A DNA stretch of 64,000 nt from Sphingomonas sp. (lineage in GTDB: Bacteria > Pseudomonadota > Alphaproteobacteria > Sphingomonadales > Sphingomonadaceae), in assembly GCF_024508665.1 (NCBI RefSeq), contig NZ_JANINP010000006.1, positions 982,001 through 1,046,000 on the forward strand. Direction: 5' to 3'. The notes under the pieces were generated by a model, which saw only the letters and a list, made by a program, of their open reading frames with translations, ran no database searches and had not been told where the DNA came from. The translations under genes were made by a program, and so were the position numbers. Positions 17,158 through 25,258 of the stretch are shown piece after piece; positions within the stretch are counted from its first letter, which is position 1, and every line of letters starts with the position of its first letter.

Positions 17158-17340
17158 CCGCGCCGTGACGGGTTCCCCGCAAGGGGAAGCAAAAGGGAAG
17201 TCCGGTCGAGACGCCGGCGCTGCCCCCGCAACTGTGACCGGAGAGCGGTCGCCCCATTAATGCCACTGACTTCGGGGTCGGGAAGGCGGGGCGGACGCGA
17301 TGACCCGGGAGCCAGGAGACCTGCCCGCCACGGTCGATCC
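17158..17340 (+). ncRNA. Cobalamin riboswitch
   Basis: Adenosylcobalamin-type aptamer. Conserved blocks appear in order: GGTTCCCC followed by AAAAGGGAA, TCCGGTCGAGACGCCGGCGC, TGCCCCCGCAACTGTGA (17221-17237), GCCACTGA, GGGAAGGC, GATGACCCGGGAGCCAG, and the B12 box AGCCAGGAGACCTGCC (17310-17325). The outer stem can pair GCCGTG (17162-17167) with CACGG (about 17330). It precedes a BtuB-like receptor and a complete ABC importer, so cobalamin should reduce their expression. Boundaries are approximate. Confidence 0.95.
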
Positions 17341-17368
17341 TTTGCGCGGACGGGGTGTGCCGGGCGAA

Positions 17369-17462
17369 CGAGGGACATCCCTCGCGTGAGCGACATGAAC
17401 CGGGCCGTACGGTCCGGGTGTCGCGTTCAGGCGCCCGGAGTCCGCGGCCCCACGAAAGGGGC
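17369..17462 (+). promoter_or_regulatory. Leader hairpins and SD-sequestering stem of the riboswitch
   Basis: After the aptamer come CGAGGG-ACAT-CCCTCG (17369-17384), CCGGGCCG-TA-CGGTCCGG (17400-17417) and, just before the start codon, GCCCC-ACGAAA-GGGGC (17447-17462). The last stem contains AAAGGGG, the only ribosome binding site for the ATG at 17470. This points to control of translation initiation rather than termination, since no T run follows any hairpin. Confidence 0.55.
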
Positions 17463-17469
17463 ATGTCCA

Positions 17470-19374
17470 ATGTTGAAGTTTTCCATCCTCGCGACGTCGG
17501 CGTGCGCCGCGATCGCCATCGCCGCACCGGCCTATGCGCAAGACAAGCCGGCGATCGACGATACCGATATCGTGCTCGCCGATCAGATCCGAACCGATAT
17601 CATCGTGACTGCGACCGGCGTGCCGCAGGCGCCTGAGACGATCGGTCAGGCCGTAACCGTGATCGACCGCCAGACGATCGAGCAGCGCCAGACCGTGGCG
17701 CTGTCCGACCTACTCGCGACCACGCCCGGCGTGACGGTGTCGCGCAACGGCGGGCTTGGCGCGCTGACCGCTGTCCGCATCCGCGGTGCCGAGGACTCAC
17801 AGACGCTGACCCTGATCGACGGCGTGAGGGTCAACGACCCCTCGTCGCCGGGCGGCGCGTTCGATTTTGCCAATCTGCTTGCCGGGTCGATCGACCGTGT
17901 CGAGGTGTTGCGCGGCCCGAACTCGGTTCCCTGGGGCAGCCAGGCGATCGGCGGCGTGGTCAACGTCACCACGATGCAGCCGGGCTATGGCCTCCAGGCG
18001 CGCGGCAATGTCGAATATGGCAGCTACGACACGGTCTTCGCCAATGGCGGCGTATCGGGGCGGAGCGGCATCGTGTCTGCATCGCTCAACGCCGGCTATC
18101 TCAAGACCAATGGCTTCTCGGCCGTGTCGTCGGGCACCGAACCGGACGGTTATCGTCAGATCGGCGCAACCGGGCGGATCGAGATCGCCTTCACCGACAA
18201 TATCAGGCTCGACCTGCGCGGCTATTATGCCCACAGCAAGGTGGATATCGACGGCTTCGACGGTGTGACCTTCCTGCCCGCGGATGACGGCGAATATGCC
18301 AAGACGCAGGAATTGTACGGCTATGCGGGCCTCAACGCCGATTTCCTCGGCGGCCGCTTCAGGAATCGCGTCGCCTTCACCATCGCCGACATCAATCGTG
18401 ACAATTACGATCCGGCATTCGGCTCCGCGGTCAGCTTCTTCGGCCGCGGCCGAAGCGAGCGCTATCAGTATCAGGGCGATTTCCAGGTGATCGATCAGGT
18501 CCGATTGGTCGCCGGCGCCGAGCATGAGGATACGCGCTATTTCGACGGCGATCTGGCGGCGACGCGCGGCGTCACGAGCTTTTACGGCGAGGTCATCGTA
18601 TCGCCGGTCGATCGCCTGACCGTGACGGGCGGCGTGCGTCATGACGACGATTCGGCGTTCGGCGGGCATACCACCTGGGCGGCCAATGCGGTCTATACGC
18701 TGCCGACCGAGACGACCTTGCGCGCCAGCTATGCCGAAGGGTTCAAGGCGCCGACCCTCTACCAGCTCTATGGGCGGTTCGGGACGTCGGTGTTCGGCAA
18801 CAAGGATCTGAAACCCGAAACCGCGCAAAGCTATGACGTGGGGGTCGAGCAGCGGCTGGTCGGCGGGCGGATCGTCGCCGGGATCACCTGGTTCCATCGC
18901 GACACGACCGACCAGATCGATTTCGGTCCGGCCTTCACCTACGTCAACATCGACCGCGCTCGGGCCAAGGGGATCGAGTTCGCGCTGTCGGTGCGACCGA
19001 GCGATCGGCTGACGCTCAGCGGCTCCTATAGCTTCATCGATTCGACCAATCTGTCGCCCGGCACCGATTTCGGCAACGATTTGGCGCGGCGTCCGCGTCA
19101 ATCGGTCAGCGCGTCGATCGACTGGAAGACTCCCGTCGGCCTGGGCGTCGGCGCGACGGTGCTGAGCGTGGGTGACAGTTTCGACGATGCCGGCAATTTC
19201 AACCGGCTCGAGGGCTATACGGTCGTCGGGTTGCGCGCGGACTTCCCAATCGGGGACAAATTCTCGATCTATGGCCGGGTCGATAATCTGTTCGATGAGA
19301 AATATGCCGTGGTGAAATATTACAGCACGCCGGGCCGCGCGGCCTATGGCGGCATTCGCCTGAAGTTCAATTGA
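17470..19374 (+). CDS. btuB: BtuB-like TonB-dependent cobalamin receptor
   Basis: Outer-membrane active transporter for cobalamin. From the ATG at 17470 the 634 residues start with a signal peptide cleaved after AYA (about 23). A TonB-box-like DIIVTAT (43-49) and the plug domain follow (RIRGAEDSQTLTLIDGVRVND, VEVLRGPNSVPWGSQAIGGV), then a 22-strand barrel whose last strand ends YGGIRLKFN. An earlier in-frame start at 17260 would lie inside the riboswitch and is not used. The stop overlaps the TTG start of the binding-protein gene. Confidence 0.93.
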   Translation: MLKFSILATSACAAIAIAAPAYAQDKPAIDDTDIVLADQIRTDIIVTATGVPQAPETIGQAVTVIDRQTIEQRQTVALSDLLATTPGVTVSRNGGLGALTAVRIRGAEDSQTLTLIDGVRVNDPSSPGGAFDFANLLAGSIDRVEVLRGPNSVPWGSQAIGGVVNVTTMQPGYGLQARGNVEYGSYDTVFANGGVSGRSGIVSASLNAGYLKTNGFSAVSSGTEPDGYRQIGATGRIEIAFTDNIRLDLRGYYAHSKVDIDGFDGVTFLPADDGEYAKTQELYGYAGLNADFLGGRFRNRVAFTIADINRDNYDPAFGSAVSFFGRGRSERYQYQGDFQVIDQVRLVAGAEHEDTRYFDGDLAATRGVTSFYGEVIVSPVDRLTVTGGVRHDDDSAFGGHTTWAANAVYTLPTETTLRASYAEGFKAPTLYQLYGRFGTSVFGNKDLKPETAQSYDVGVEQRLVGGRIVAGITWFHRDTTDQIDFGPAFTYVNIDRARAKGIEFALSVRPSDRLTLSGSYSFIDSTNLSPGTDFGNDLARRPRQSVSASIDWKTPVGLGVGATVLSVGDSFDDAGNFNRLEGYTVVGLRADFPIGDKFSIYGRVDNLFDEKYAVVKYYSTPGRAAYGGIRLKFN

Positions 19375-20183
19375 GGCGATTGATCGCCCTCATCACCTTG
19401 GGACTGGCGGGATGCGTCAACGCGCAACCTGCCAGCACCGGGGGGATCGTCTCGACCAATCCCTGCGCCGACCAGTTGTTGCTCGCGCTGGCACCGGATC
19501 GGGTGACGGCCATCAGCCATTATTCGCAGGAACCGGGCGCGACCTCGATCCCGCTCGACTTGGCGCGGCGCTATCGCGCGACTGCCGGGACGGCCGAGGA
19601 AGTGATCGCGCTCAAGCCTGATCTGGTCGTTGCGTCGAGCTTCACGCCCAATACCACGCTCGACGCGTATCGCCGCGCCGGGCTCAAGGTGCTGACTCTC
19701 GATTCGCCGACGACGGTCGCCGCCAGCCGCGACCAGATCCGCAGCGTCGCCGCCGCGGTCGGCGCACCGGCGGCGGGAGAGCGGCTGATCGCCCGGATCG
19801 ATCGTGCGGTGGCGGATGCCGTGCCGCGCGATGACCGCCGGCCCGCGACGCTTCTCTATATTTCCGACAGCTTCGCCAATGCCGGGCCCAGCCTGCTGAC
19901 CGAAATGGTCGGACTCGCAGGACTGGGCGATGCCAGCAAGGATTTCGGTCTCGCTTTCTCGGGCAACGTGCCGATCGAGAGCTTGGTCGCGCATCCGCCG
20001 CGGATCGTGCTCGATCCAGACCCGGATGGCCGCACCGCATCGCTGCGCCGCCGCGTGCTCGGCATGGCGGGGTACCAAGTGATCGAGGAGCGGTTTCCGC
20101 GCCAATTGGTCAATTGCGGCGGTCCGACCATCATCCCGGCGCTGCGCACCCTCGCCGCCATCCGATCGCGGGCCCTATCATGA
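19371..20183 (+). CDS. btuF: Cobalamin ABC transporter substrate-binding protein
   Basis: Periplasmic-side binding protein with the helical-backbone metal-receptor fold. The 270 residues begin MRRLIALITLGLAGC, which reads as a signal peptide with a LAGC lipobox (Cys15), so the protein is probably membrane-anchored. The early segment IVSTNPCADQLLLALAPDRVTAIS and the later LKPDLVVASS are typical of BtuF/FhuD-like proteins. The TTG start overlaps the receptor stop codon (TTGA). The assignment to cobalamin rests on the riboswitch and gene order; an iron chelate would be the alternative. Confidence 0.87.
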   Translation: MRRLIALITLGLAGCVNAQPASTGGIVSTNPCADQLLLALAPDRVTAISHYSQEPGATSIPLDLARRYRATAGTAEEVIALKPDLVVASSFTPNTTLDAYRRAGLKVLTLDSPTTVAASRDQIRSVAAAVGAPAAGERLIARIDRAVADAVPRDDRRPATLLYISDSFANAGPSLLTEMVGLAGLGDASKDFGLAFSGNVPIESLVAHPPRIVLDPDPDGRTASLRRRVLGMAGYQVIEERFPRQLVNCGGPTIIPALRTLAAIRSRALS

Positions 20184-20193
20184 TTGTTTTGTC

Positions 20194-21165
20194 ATGAACC
20201 GCGCGCTCCGCCTCGGGCTGCTCGTCCTGCTGACCGCGGCCCTGTTCGCGCTGTCGCTGATGGCGGGGAAACAATGGATCCCGCTCGACGCCTGGTTCGG
20301 TCATGATCCGCGTTGGGCGATCATCGCCGAATTGCGTATCCCTCGCGCGGTGCTCGGCGTGTTGCTCGGCTCCGCGCTCGGCCTGTCGGGCGCGGTGCTG
20401 CAGGGCTACCTCAGGAACCCGCTCGCCGATCCGACAGTGATTGGTGTGTCATCCTGCGCGGCGCTGGGGGCGGTCGCCTCGATCGTGCTGGGGGTCGGTG
20501 CGGGCTGGCTGGGCCAGTTCGGCTGGGCGATGGCCGGGGCAGGGGGCGCGATGGCGCTGCTTGCAATGCTCACCGCGCGCGCCGAGACGCCGGTGGTGTT
20601 CGTGCTCGCCGGTACCGTGCTCGCCAGCCTGGCCGGCGCGCTGACCGCGTTCCTGATCTCGATCGCGCCAAACCCCTATGCCATCGCCGAGGCGATCGAC
20701 TGGCTGATGGGTGCGCTGACCGATCGTGGGCCCGACGATGTGGTGATGGCGGCGCCGTTCATCGGCGCGGGCATATTGGTGATGCTGTTCACCGGCCCCG
20801 GGCTCGACGCGCTGGCGCTGGGCGAGGACGCGGCGCGGTCGCTCGGCACCAATCTCGGTAGATTGCGCTGGCTGGTGGTGATCGGGACGGGCTTGGCGGT
20901 CGGCGCTGGCGTCGCGGTGACGGGCGTGGTCGGGTTCGTCGGTCTGGTCGTCCCGCATCTGTTGCGGCCGGTCTTCGGCGCCAAGCCGTCGGCGTTGCTG
21001 GTCCCGAGCGCGCTCGGCGGCGCCGCTCTGACGCTCGCCGCCGACAGCTTGTGCAGGTTGGCGCCAGGCGCGGGCGAGGTACGGCTGGGCGTCGCTATGG
21101 CGTTGATCGGCGCGCCGTTCTTCCTCGCCTTGCTGTTCCGCGAGGGAGCCAAGCAATGGCGCTGA
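20194..21165 (+). CDS. btuC: Cobalamin ABC transporter permease
   Basis: FecCD/BtuC-type permease of 323 residues with about nine or ten membrane helices. The conserved start of the family core, RIPRAVLGVLLGSALGLSGA, is followed by VLQGYLRNPLADPTVIGVS. Near the C-terminus VTGVVGFVGLVVPHLLRP marks the loop that contacts the ATPase. The ATG at 20194 lies ten bases after btuF, and the gene overlaps btuD by ten bases. Confidence 0.93.
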   Translation: MNRALRLGLLVLLTAALFALSLMAGKQWIPLDAWFGHDPRWAIIAELRIPRAVLGVLLGSALGLSGAVLQGYLRNPLADPTVIGVSSCAALGAVASIVLGVGAGWLGQFGWAMAGAGGAMALLAMLTARAETPVVFVLAGTVLASLAGALTAFLISIAPNPYAIAEAIDWLMGALTDRGPDDVVMAAPFIGAGILVMLFTGPGLDALALGEDAARSLGTNLGRLRWLVVIGTGLAVGAGVAVTGVVGFVGLVVPHLLRPVFGAKPSALLVPSALGGAALTLAADSLCRLAPGAGEVRLGVAMALIGAPFFLALLFREGAKQWR

Positions 21166-21926
21166 CTCTCGACCGCGTGACGCTCGACCTGCGCGGGCGG
21201 AGGGTGCTTACCGACGCCAGTGCTACATTCGCCGCTGGCCGCATCACCGTGATCCTTGGGCCCAACGGCGCGGGCAAGACCAGCCTGTTGCGCGCCGCCG
21301 CCGGGCTGATCGCCCCCAGCGCCGGCAAGATCACGATTGCCGGCCATGCGATCGCCGCGATGCGGGGCGACGAGCGCGCGCGGACGATCGGTTACCTGCC
21401 GCAATCGGGTGACGTCGCCTGGAACATGCCGGCGCGCGATGTCGTCGCGCTCGGTCGCCTGCCGCATCGGACCAGTGCCGCTGACGATATCGCCGCTGTG
21501 CTCGCGGCGATGACGGCAACCGACACAGAGCAATTCGCCGATCGTCGCATCGGCGAGCTGTCGGGTGGCGAGCGTGCGCGGGTGCTGTTGGCGCGCGTGC
21601 TGGCAGGCGAGCCGCAATGGCTGCTCGCCGACGAGCCGCTGGCGAGCCTCGACCCGGCGCATCAACTCGATCTGCTCGATCGCCTGCGCGGACAGGCGAC
21701 GCGCGGAGTCGGCGTGGTCGTCGTGCTGCACGATCTGGTGCAAGCCGCGCGGGTCGCGGAAGAGATCGTGATGCTGCGTGACGGCCGGGTCTTCGCAGCC
21801 GGTTCGCCCGCCGAGGTATTGACGCAGAAGCATCTGCGCGACGCGTTCGGCGTCGACATCCTGCTGTTTGCCGATGGCGAGGGGCGGATGCTTCCCGTTC
21901 CGGCGGGGCGGACCGGATCAGCTTAG
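21156..21926 (+). CDS. btuD: Cobalamin ABC transporter ATP-binding protein
   Basis: ATPase subunit of 256 residues. Walker A GPNGAGKTS lies at 35-43, the signature LSGGERARVLLARVLAG near 134-150, and Walker B WLLADEP with the following SLDP near 155-166. The switch His is in VVVLHDL. The ATG at 21156 starts within the end of btuC, preceded by GAGGGAGCC. The 3' end overlaps the convergent LysR gene by nine bases. It completes a riboswitch-controlled importer of receptor, binding protein, permease and ATPase. Confidence 0.93.
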   Translation: MALTLDRVTLDLRGRRVLTDASATFAAGRITVILGPNGAGKTSLLRAAAGLIAPSAGKITIAGHAIAAMRGDERARTIGYLPQSGDVAWNMPARDVVALGRLPHRTSAADDIAAVLAAMTATDTEQFADRRIGELSGGERARVLLARVLAGEPQWLLADEPLASLDPAHQLDLLDRLRGQATRGVGVVVVLHDLVQAARVAEEIVMLRDGRVFAAGSPAEVLTQKHLRDAFGVDILLFADGEGRMLPVPAGRTGSA

Positions 21927-22787
21927 TCGGCCGCCGATCGCCTGAAGCCAGGTGGACACCGCCTGGATCCGCGAGGTCGCGTGAGTGTCCTGATGCGTCA
22001 CCAGCCAGAAGGTGCGATGGACGGCGATACTCTCACCCAGCACGGCCTCCATCTTGGGATCGTGCTGCGCCATGAAGTCAGGTAGCACCCCGATCCCCCC
22101 ACCAGCGGACACCAGCGAGCGCTGGACGTTGATGCTCGTGCTGCGGACCTGGGGTGACAGGCCGGGCTCGATCTCCGACAGATAGTCGAGCTCGGGCGCA
22201 TAGATATGCTCGGGCACGTAGCCGACCAGAACGTGCCTGCCGAGCTCGGCGTTTGAGGCCGGTCGGCCATGACGGTCGAGATAGTCGGGCGTGGCGTAAA
22301 GCCGCAGCCGATAGCGCGCGAACTCGACGGCGCGGAGTTGCGCGCTGCGTGGACGCGCAAGCATCACTGCGATGTCCGCCTCTCGTTTCGACGGGTTGAG
22401 GAAGCCGGACGCGGTGATGAGGTCGAGCCGGATGCGCGGGTGGCTCGCCTGGAACGGTGCGATTGCCGGCGCGATCACCCAGGTTGCCAGCCCTTCCGCC
22501 ACGCTTACCCTGACATGGCCGGCGGGGGCCAAATCACCCGCAGGTGCGATCGCGGCGACGACAGCCGATTCGATCGTCTCTGCGTGCGCGAGCAAAGCTT
22601 CGCCTTCCTCGGTCAGCCGGCGTTCGCCCCCGACCGACTCGAACAGCGGCCGATCGACGCGCGCCGCCAGCCTGGCGAGCCGGCGGCCGACGGTGGTGGC
22701 ATCGACGCCGAGCGACCGCGCCGCCGGCGCGATCCGCTTCGATCGCGCGACCGCCAGGAAGATACGCAGGTCATCCCAATTCTGCAT
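21918..22787 (-). CDS. LysR family transcriptional regulator
   Basis: A 289-residue LysR-type regulator. The N-terminal helix-turn-helix reads MQNWDDLRIFLAVARSKRIAPAARSLGVDATTVGRRLARL (core AARSLGVDATTVGRRLARL). An effector domain of two alpha/beta lobes follows. It is divergent from mmsA with 110 bases between the start codons, the usual layout for a LysR protein controlling the neighbouring gene. The inducer is unknown; a valine catabolite would fit the context. Confidence 0.9.
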   Translation of the reverse strand: MQNWDDLRIFLAVARSKRIAPAARSLGVDATTVGRRLARLAARVDRPLFESVGGERRLTEEGEALLAHAETIESAVVAAIAPAGDLAPAGHVRVSVAEGLATWVIAPAIAPFQASHPRIRLDLITASGFLNPSKREADIAVMLARPRSAQLRAVEFARYRLRLYATPDYLDRHGRPASNAELGRHVLVGYVPEHIYAPELDYLSEIEPGLSPQVRSTSINVQRSLVSAGGGIGVLPDFMAQHDPKMEAVLGESIAVHRTFWLVTHQDTHATSRIQAVSTWLQAIGGRLS

Positions 22788-22796
22788 CGCGCTACC

Positions 22797-22808
22797 TGCA
22801 TTTTTGCA
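22797..22808. promoter_or_regulatory. Possible LysR binding site
   Basis: TGCATTTTTGCA, nine bases upstream of the LysR start codon in the LysR-mmsA gap, is a short dyad of the T-N10-A kind. It is the only clear symmetric sequence in that gap. Support is weak. Confidence 0.3.
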
Positions 22809-22897
22809 TGTTCATTCGGCAATTAAGTAGTCTTGCGTGCGAATTTGCCTAGTGAAATAGAGGGCCGAGCCGAACAAGCGCCCCAGGAGAGTTGACC

Positions 22898-24397
22898 ATG
22901 CGCACCATCGACCATTTCATCGCCGGGGCCGCCGGCGGTGGCGCGACCCGGACCAGTGACGTGTTCGACCCCAACACCGGTCAGGTTCAGGCGAAGGTCA
23001 ATCTCGGCGCGCAAGCCGATCTCGATCGCGCCGTCGCTGCGGCGCAGGCCGCGCAGCCCGGTTGGGCCGCGACCAACCCGCAGCGTCGCGCCCGCGTGAT
23101 GTTCGCGTTCAAGGCGCTGGTCGAAAGGAATATGGACGAACTGGCGCACCTGCTCTCGTCCGAACATGGCAAGGTGATCGCCGATTCGAAGGGCGACATC
23201 CAGCGCGGGCTCGAAGTCGTCGAGTTCGCCTGCGGCATTCCGCATGTGCTCAAGGGCGAATACACGCCCGGCGCCGGCCCCGGCATCGACGTCTATTCGA
23301 TGCGCCAGCCGATCGGCATCGGCGCGGGCATCACCCCGTTCAATTTCCCGGCGATGATTCCGCTGTGGATGGGCGCGGTCGCGACCGCGTGCGGCAACGC
23401 CTTCATCCTCAAGCCGTCGGAGCGCGATCCCTCGGTGCCGGTGCGCCTGGCCGAACTGATGCGCGAAGCCGGCATGCCCGAGGGCATCTTCCAGGTCGTC
23501 CATGGCGACAAGGAAATGGTCGACGCGATCCTCGATCATCCGGCGATCGCCGCGGTCAGCTTCGTCGGCTCGTCCGACATCGCGCATTACGTCTATAATC
23601 GCGGCGTCGCCGCCGGAAAGCGGGTCCAGGCGATGGGCGGCGCGAAGAACCATGGCATCGTCATGCCCGACGCCGATCTCGACCAGGTCGTGGCCGATCT
23701 GTCGGGTGCGGCCTTCGGCTCGGCCGGCGAGCGTTGCATGGCGCTCCCTGTTGTAGTGCCGGTCGGCGACAAGACGGCCGAAGCGCTCAAGGAAAAGCTG
23801 ATCCCGGCGATCGCGGCGCTGCGCGTCGGTGTGTCGACCGACAACGACGCGCATTACGGCCCGGTGGTCAATGCCGCGCACAAGCAGCGCGTCGAGAACT
23901 GGATCCAGACCGGCGTCGACGAAGGCGCCGAGCTGGTGGTCGATGGCCGCGGCTTCACATTGCAGGGCCATGAACAAGGCTTCTTCATCGGCCCGTCGCT
24001 GTTCGACCATGTCACGCCCGACATGCAATCGTACAAGGAAGAGATTTTCGGGCCCGTCCTGCAGATCGTCCGCGCGCCCGATTTCGAGACCGCGCTCAAG
24101 CTGCCGAGCGATCATCAGTATGGCAACGGCGTCGCCATCTTCACTCGCAACGGCCACGCCGCGCGCGAATTCGCCGCGCGGGTCAATGTCGGCATGGTCG
24201 GGATCAACGTGCCGATCCCGGTGCCGGTCGCCTATCATACCTTCGGTGGCTGGAAGCGCTCGGCGTTCGGCGACACCAACCAGCACGGCATGGAAGGCGT
24301 CAAGTTCTGGACCAAGGTCAAGACCGTGACGCAGCGCTGGCCCGACGGCGGCGTCGGCGACGGCGCCAACGCCTTCGTCATCCCGACGATGGGCTGA
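22898..24397 (+). CDS. mmsA: CoA-acylating methylmalonate-semialdehyde dehydrogenase
   Basis: Oxidises methylmalonate semialdehyde to propionyl-CoA with NAD+ and CoA, the end of valine (and thymine) breakdown. From the ATG at 22898 it has 499 residues, with AGGAGA seven bases before the start. Family blocks are ITPFNFPAMIPLWM near 146, VSFVGSS near 225 and the catalytic Cys in GSAGERCMALPV near 285. The usual general-base Glu motif of hydrolytic aldehyde dehydrogenases is not evident, as expected for this CoA-dependent type. The 3' end overlaps the convergent hydroxylase gene by 20 bases. Confidence 0.95.
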   Translation: MRTIDHFIAGAAGGGATRTSDVFDPNTGQVQAKVNLGAQADLDRAVAAAQAAQPGWAATNPQRRARVMFAFKALVERNMDELAHLLSSEHGKVIADSKGDIQRGLEVVEFACGIPHVLKGEYTPGAGPGIDVYSMRQPIGIGAGITPFNFPAMIPLWMGAVATACGNAFILKPSERDPSVPVRLAELMREAGMPEGIFQVVHGDKEMVDAILDHPAIAAVSFVGSSDIAHYVYNRGVAAGKRVQAMGGAKNHGIVMPDADLDQVVADLSGAAFGSAGERCMALPVVVPVGDKTAEALKEKLIPAIAALRVGVSTDNDAHYGPVVNAAHKQRVENWIQTGVDEGAELVVDGRGFTLQGHEQGFFIGPSLFDHVTPDMQSYKEEIFGPVLQIVRAPDFETALKLPSDHQYGNGVAIFTRNGHAAREFAARVNVGMVGINVPIPVPVAYHTFGGWKRSAFGDTNQHGMEGVKFWTKVKTVTQRWPDGGVGDGANAFVIPTMG

Positions 24398-25163
24398 GGG
24401 CGGGGCGGTCGGCGACGACCGCCTCGAACTTCTCGTGGTAGCGCGGGTGCTCCGTTCCCATCCACCGGTCCCACCAGGTGAAGTAGAGGCCGTAATTGTG
24501 CCGGCCTTCGCTATGGTGGAGATCGTGGTGCGTGGTAGTGGTCAGCCATCCGGTCCAGCGGCTCTTCGTGAAGCCCGACCAGGCGAGTTCGTGACCCGAA
24601 TGGCCGATCACGTTGCGGATGATCTGGTGGAGCAGGAACGCCAGCACAACCAGCGCATGGAATGGCACTGCAGCCAGGAACAGGGGGAGGAAGGCAGCCT
24701 CGAACGCCGCCTCGATCGGCGCGAAGCTGTACGCGGCCCAGGGCGTCGGCGTGCGCGACATGTGATGCGTCATGTGCGCGCGGCGGAACAACGCCTTCAG
24801 GTGCAGCGCGCGGTGCATCCAGTAGAAATAGGCGTCGTGGGCGATCACGATGCCGGCGAACTCGATCCCGGCCAGCCAAAGCGGCGGGGCGGCCATCGAG
24901 ACGTGGATTATCCCCATGCGCGCCAGCGCGATCGTCAGCATGGTCGAGGCGGCGAAGGTCACCAGGGTGATCAGCGAATTGATCACTTCGTGCTGGAGAT
25001 CCGCGAAATCGGGCGTGCGCAACTGGATGCGCCGGCGTTCGGTCCAGCGGGCGCCGAGCCAGAGGATCAGGGTCACCGCGCCCGCCGCGCCGACATAGCG
25101 GACGAGTTCGATCATATAGCCATGGGCGCCTCCCATGATCAGCGTTGCGATCCAGTCGGTCAT
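24378..25163 (-). CDS. Sterol desaturase/fatty acid hydroxylase family protein
   Basis: Membrane di-iron enzyme of 261 residues. Three histidine clusters bind the metal: HDAYFYWMHRALH (about 110-122), HMTHH (about 132-136) and HDLHH near 210 with a further H in GRHNYG. Four membrane helices are likely. Such enzymes hydroxylate or desaturate lipids; hopanoid, carotenoid or fatty acyl substrates are all possible. It follows a membrane AraC regulator on the same strand with a 93-base gap that contains a perfect palindrome. Confidence 0.88.
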   Translation of the reverse strand: MTDWIATLIMGGAHGYMIELVRYVGAAGAVTLILWLGARWTERRRIQLRTPDFADLQHEVINSLITLVTFAASTMLTIALARMGIIHVSMAAPPLWLAGIEFAGIVIAHDAYFYWMHRALHLKALFRRAHMTHHMSRTPTPWAAYSFAPIEAAFEAAFLPLFLAAVPFHALVVLAFLLHQIIRNVIGHSGHELAWSGFTKSRWTGWLTTTTHHDLHHSEGRHNYGLYFTWWDRWMGTEHPRYHEKFEAVVADRPALSPSSG

Positions 25164-25238
25164 GTCATGCTCCCGTCGAATGATGCGGGAGAAGTGGCCG
25201 ATCGTGCCTGCGGGGTCGCCGCGATGCCGGAAAAAGCC

Positions 25239-25258
25239 GATCGATTCCGGAATCGATC
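25239..25258 (-). terminator. Perfect 20-base palindrome followed by T run
   Basis: GATCGATTCCGGAATCGATC is fully self-complementary and begins within the stop codon of the AraC gene. On the minus strand it is followed by GGCTTTTT. It can act as a terminator after the AraC gene or as a dimer binding site in front of the hydroxylase gene; the T run favours the former. Confidence 0.5.

Noticed and set aside
17260..17469. Extended N-terminus of the BtuB-like receptor
   Set aside because: It would translate the riboswitch and leader; the ATG at 17470 gives a proper signal peptide.
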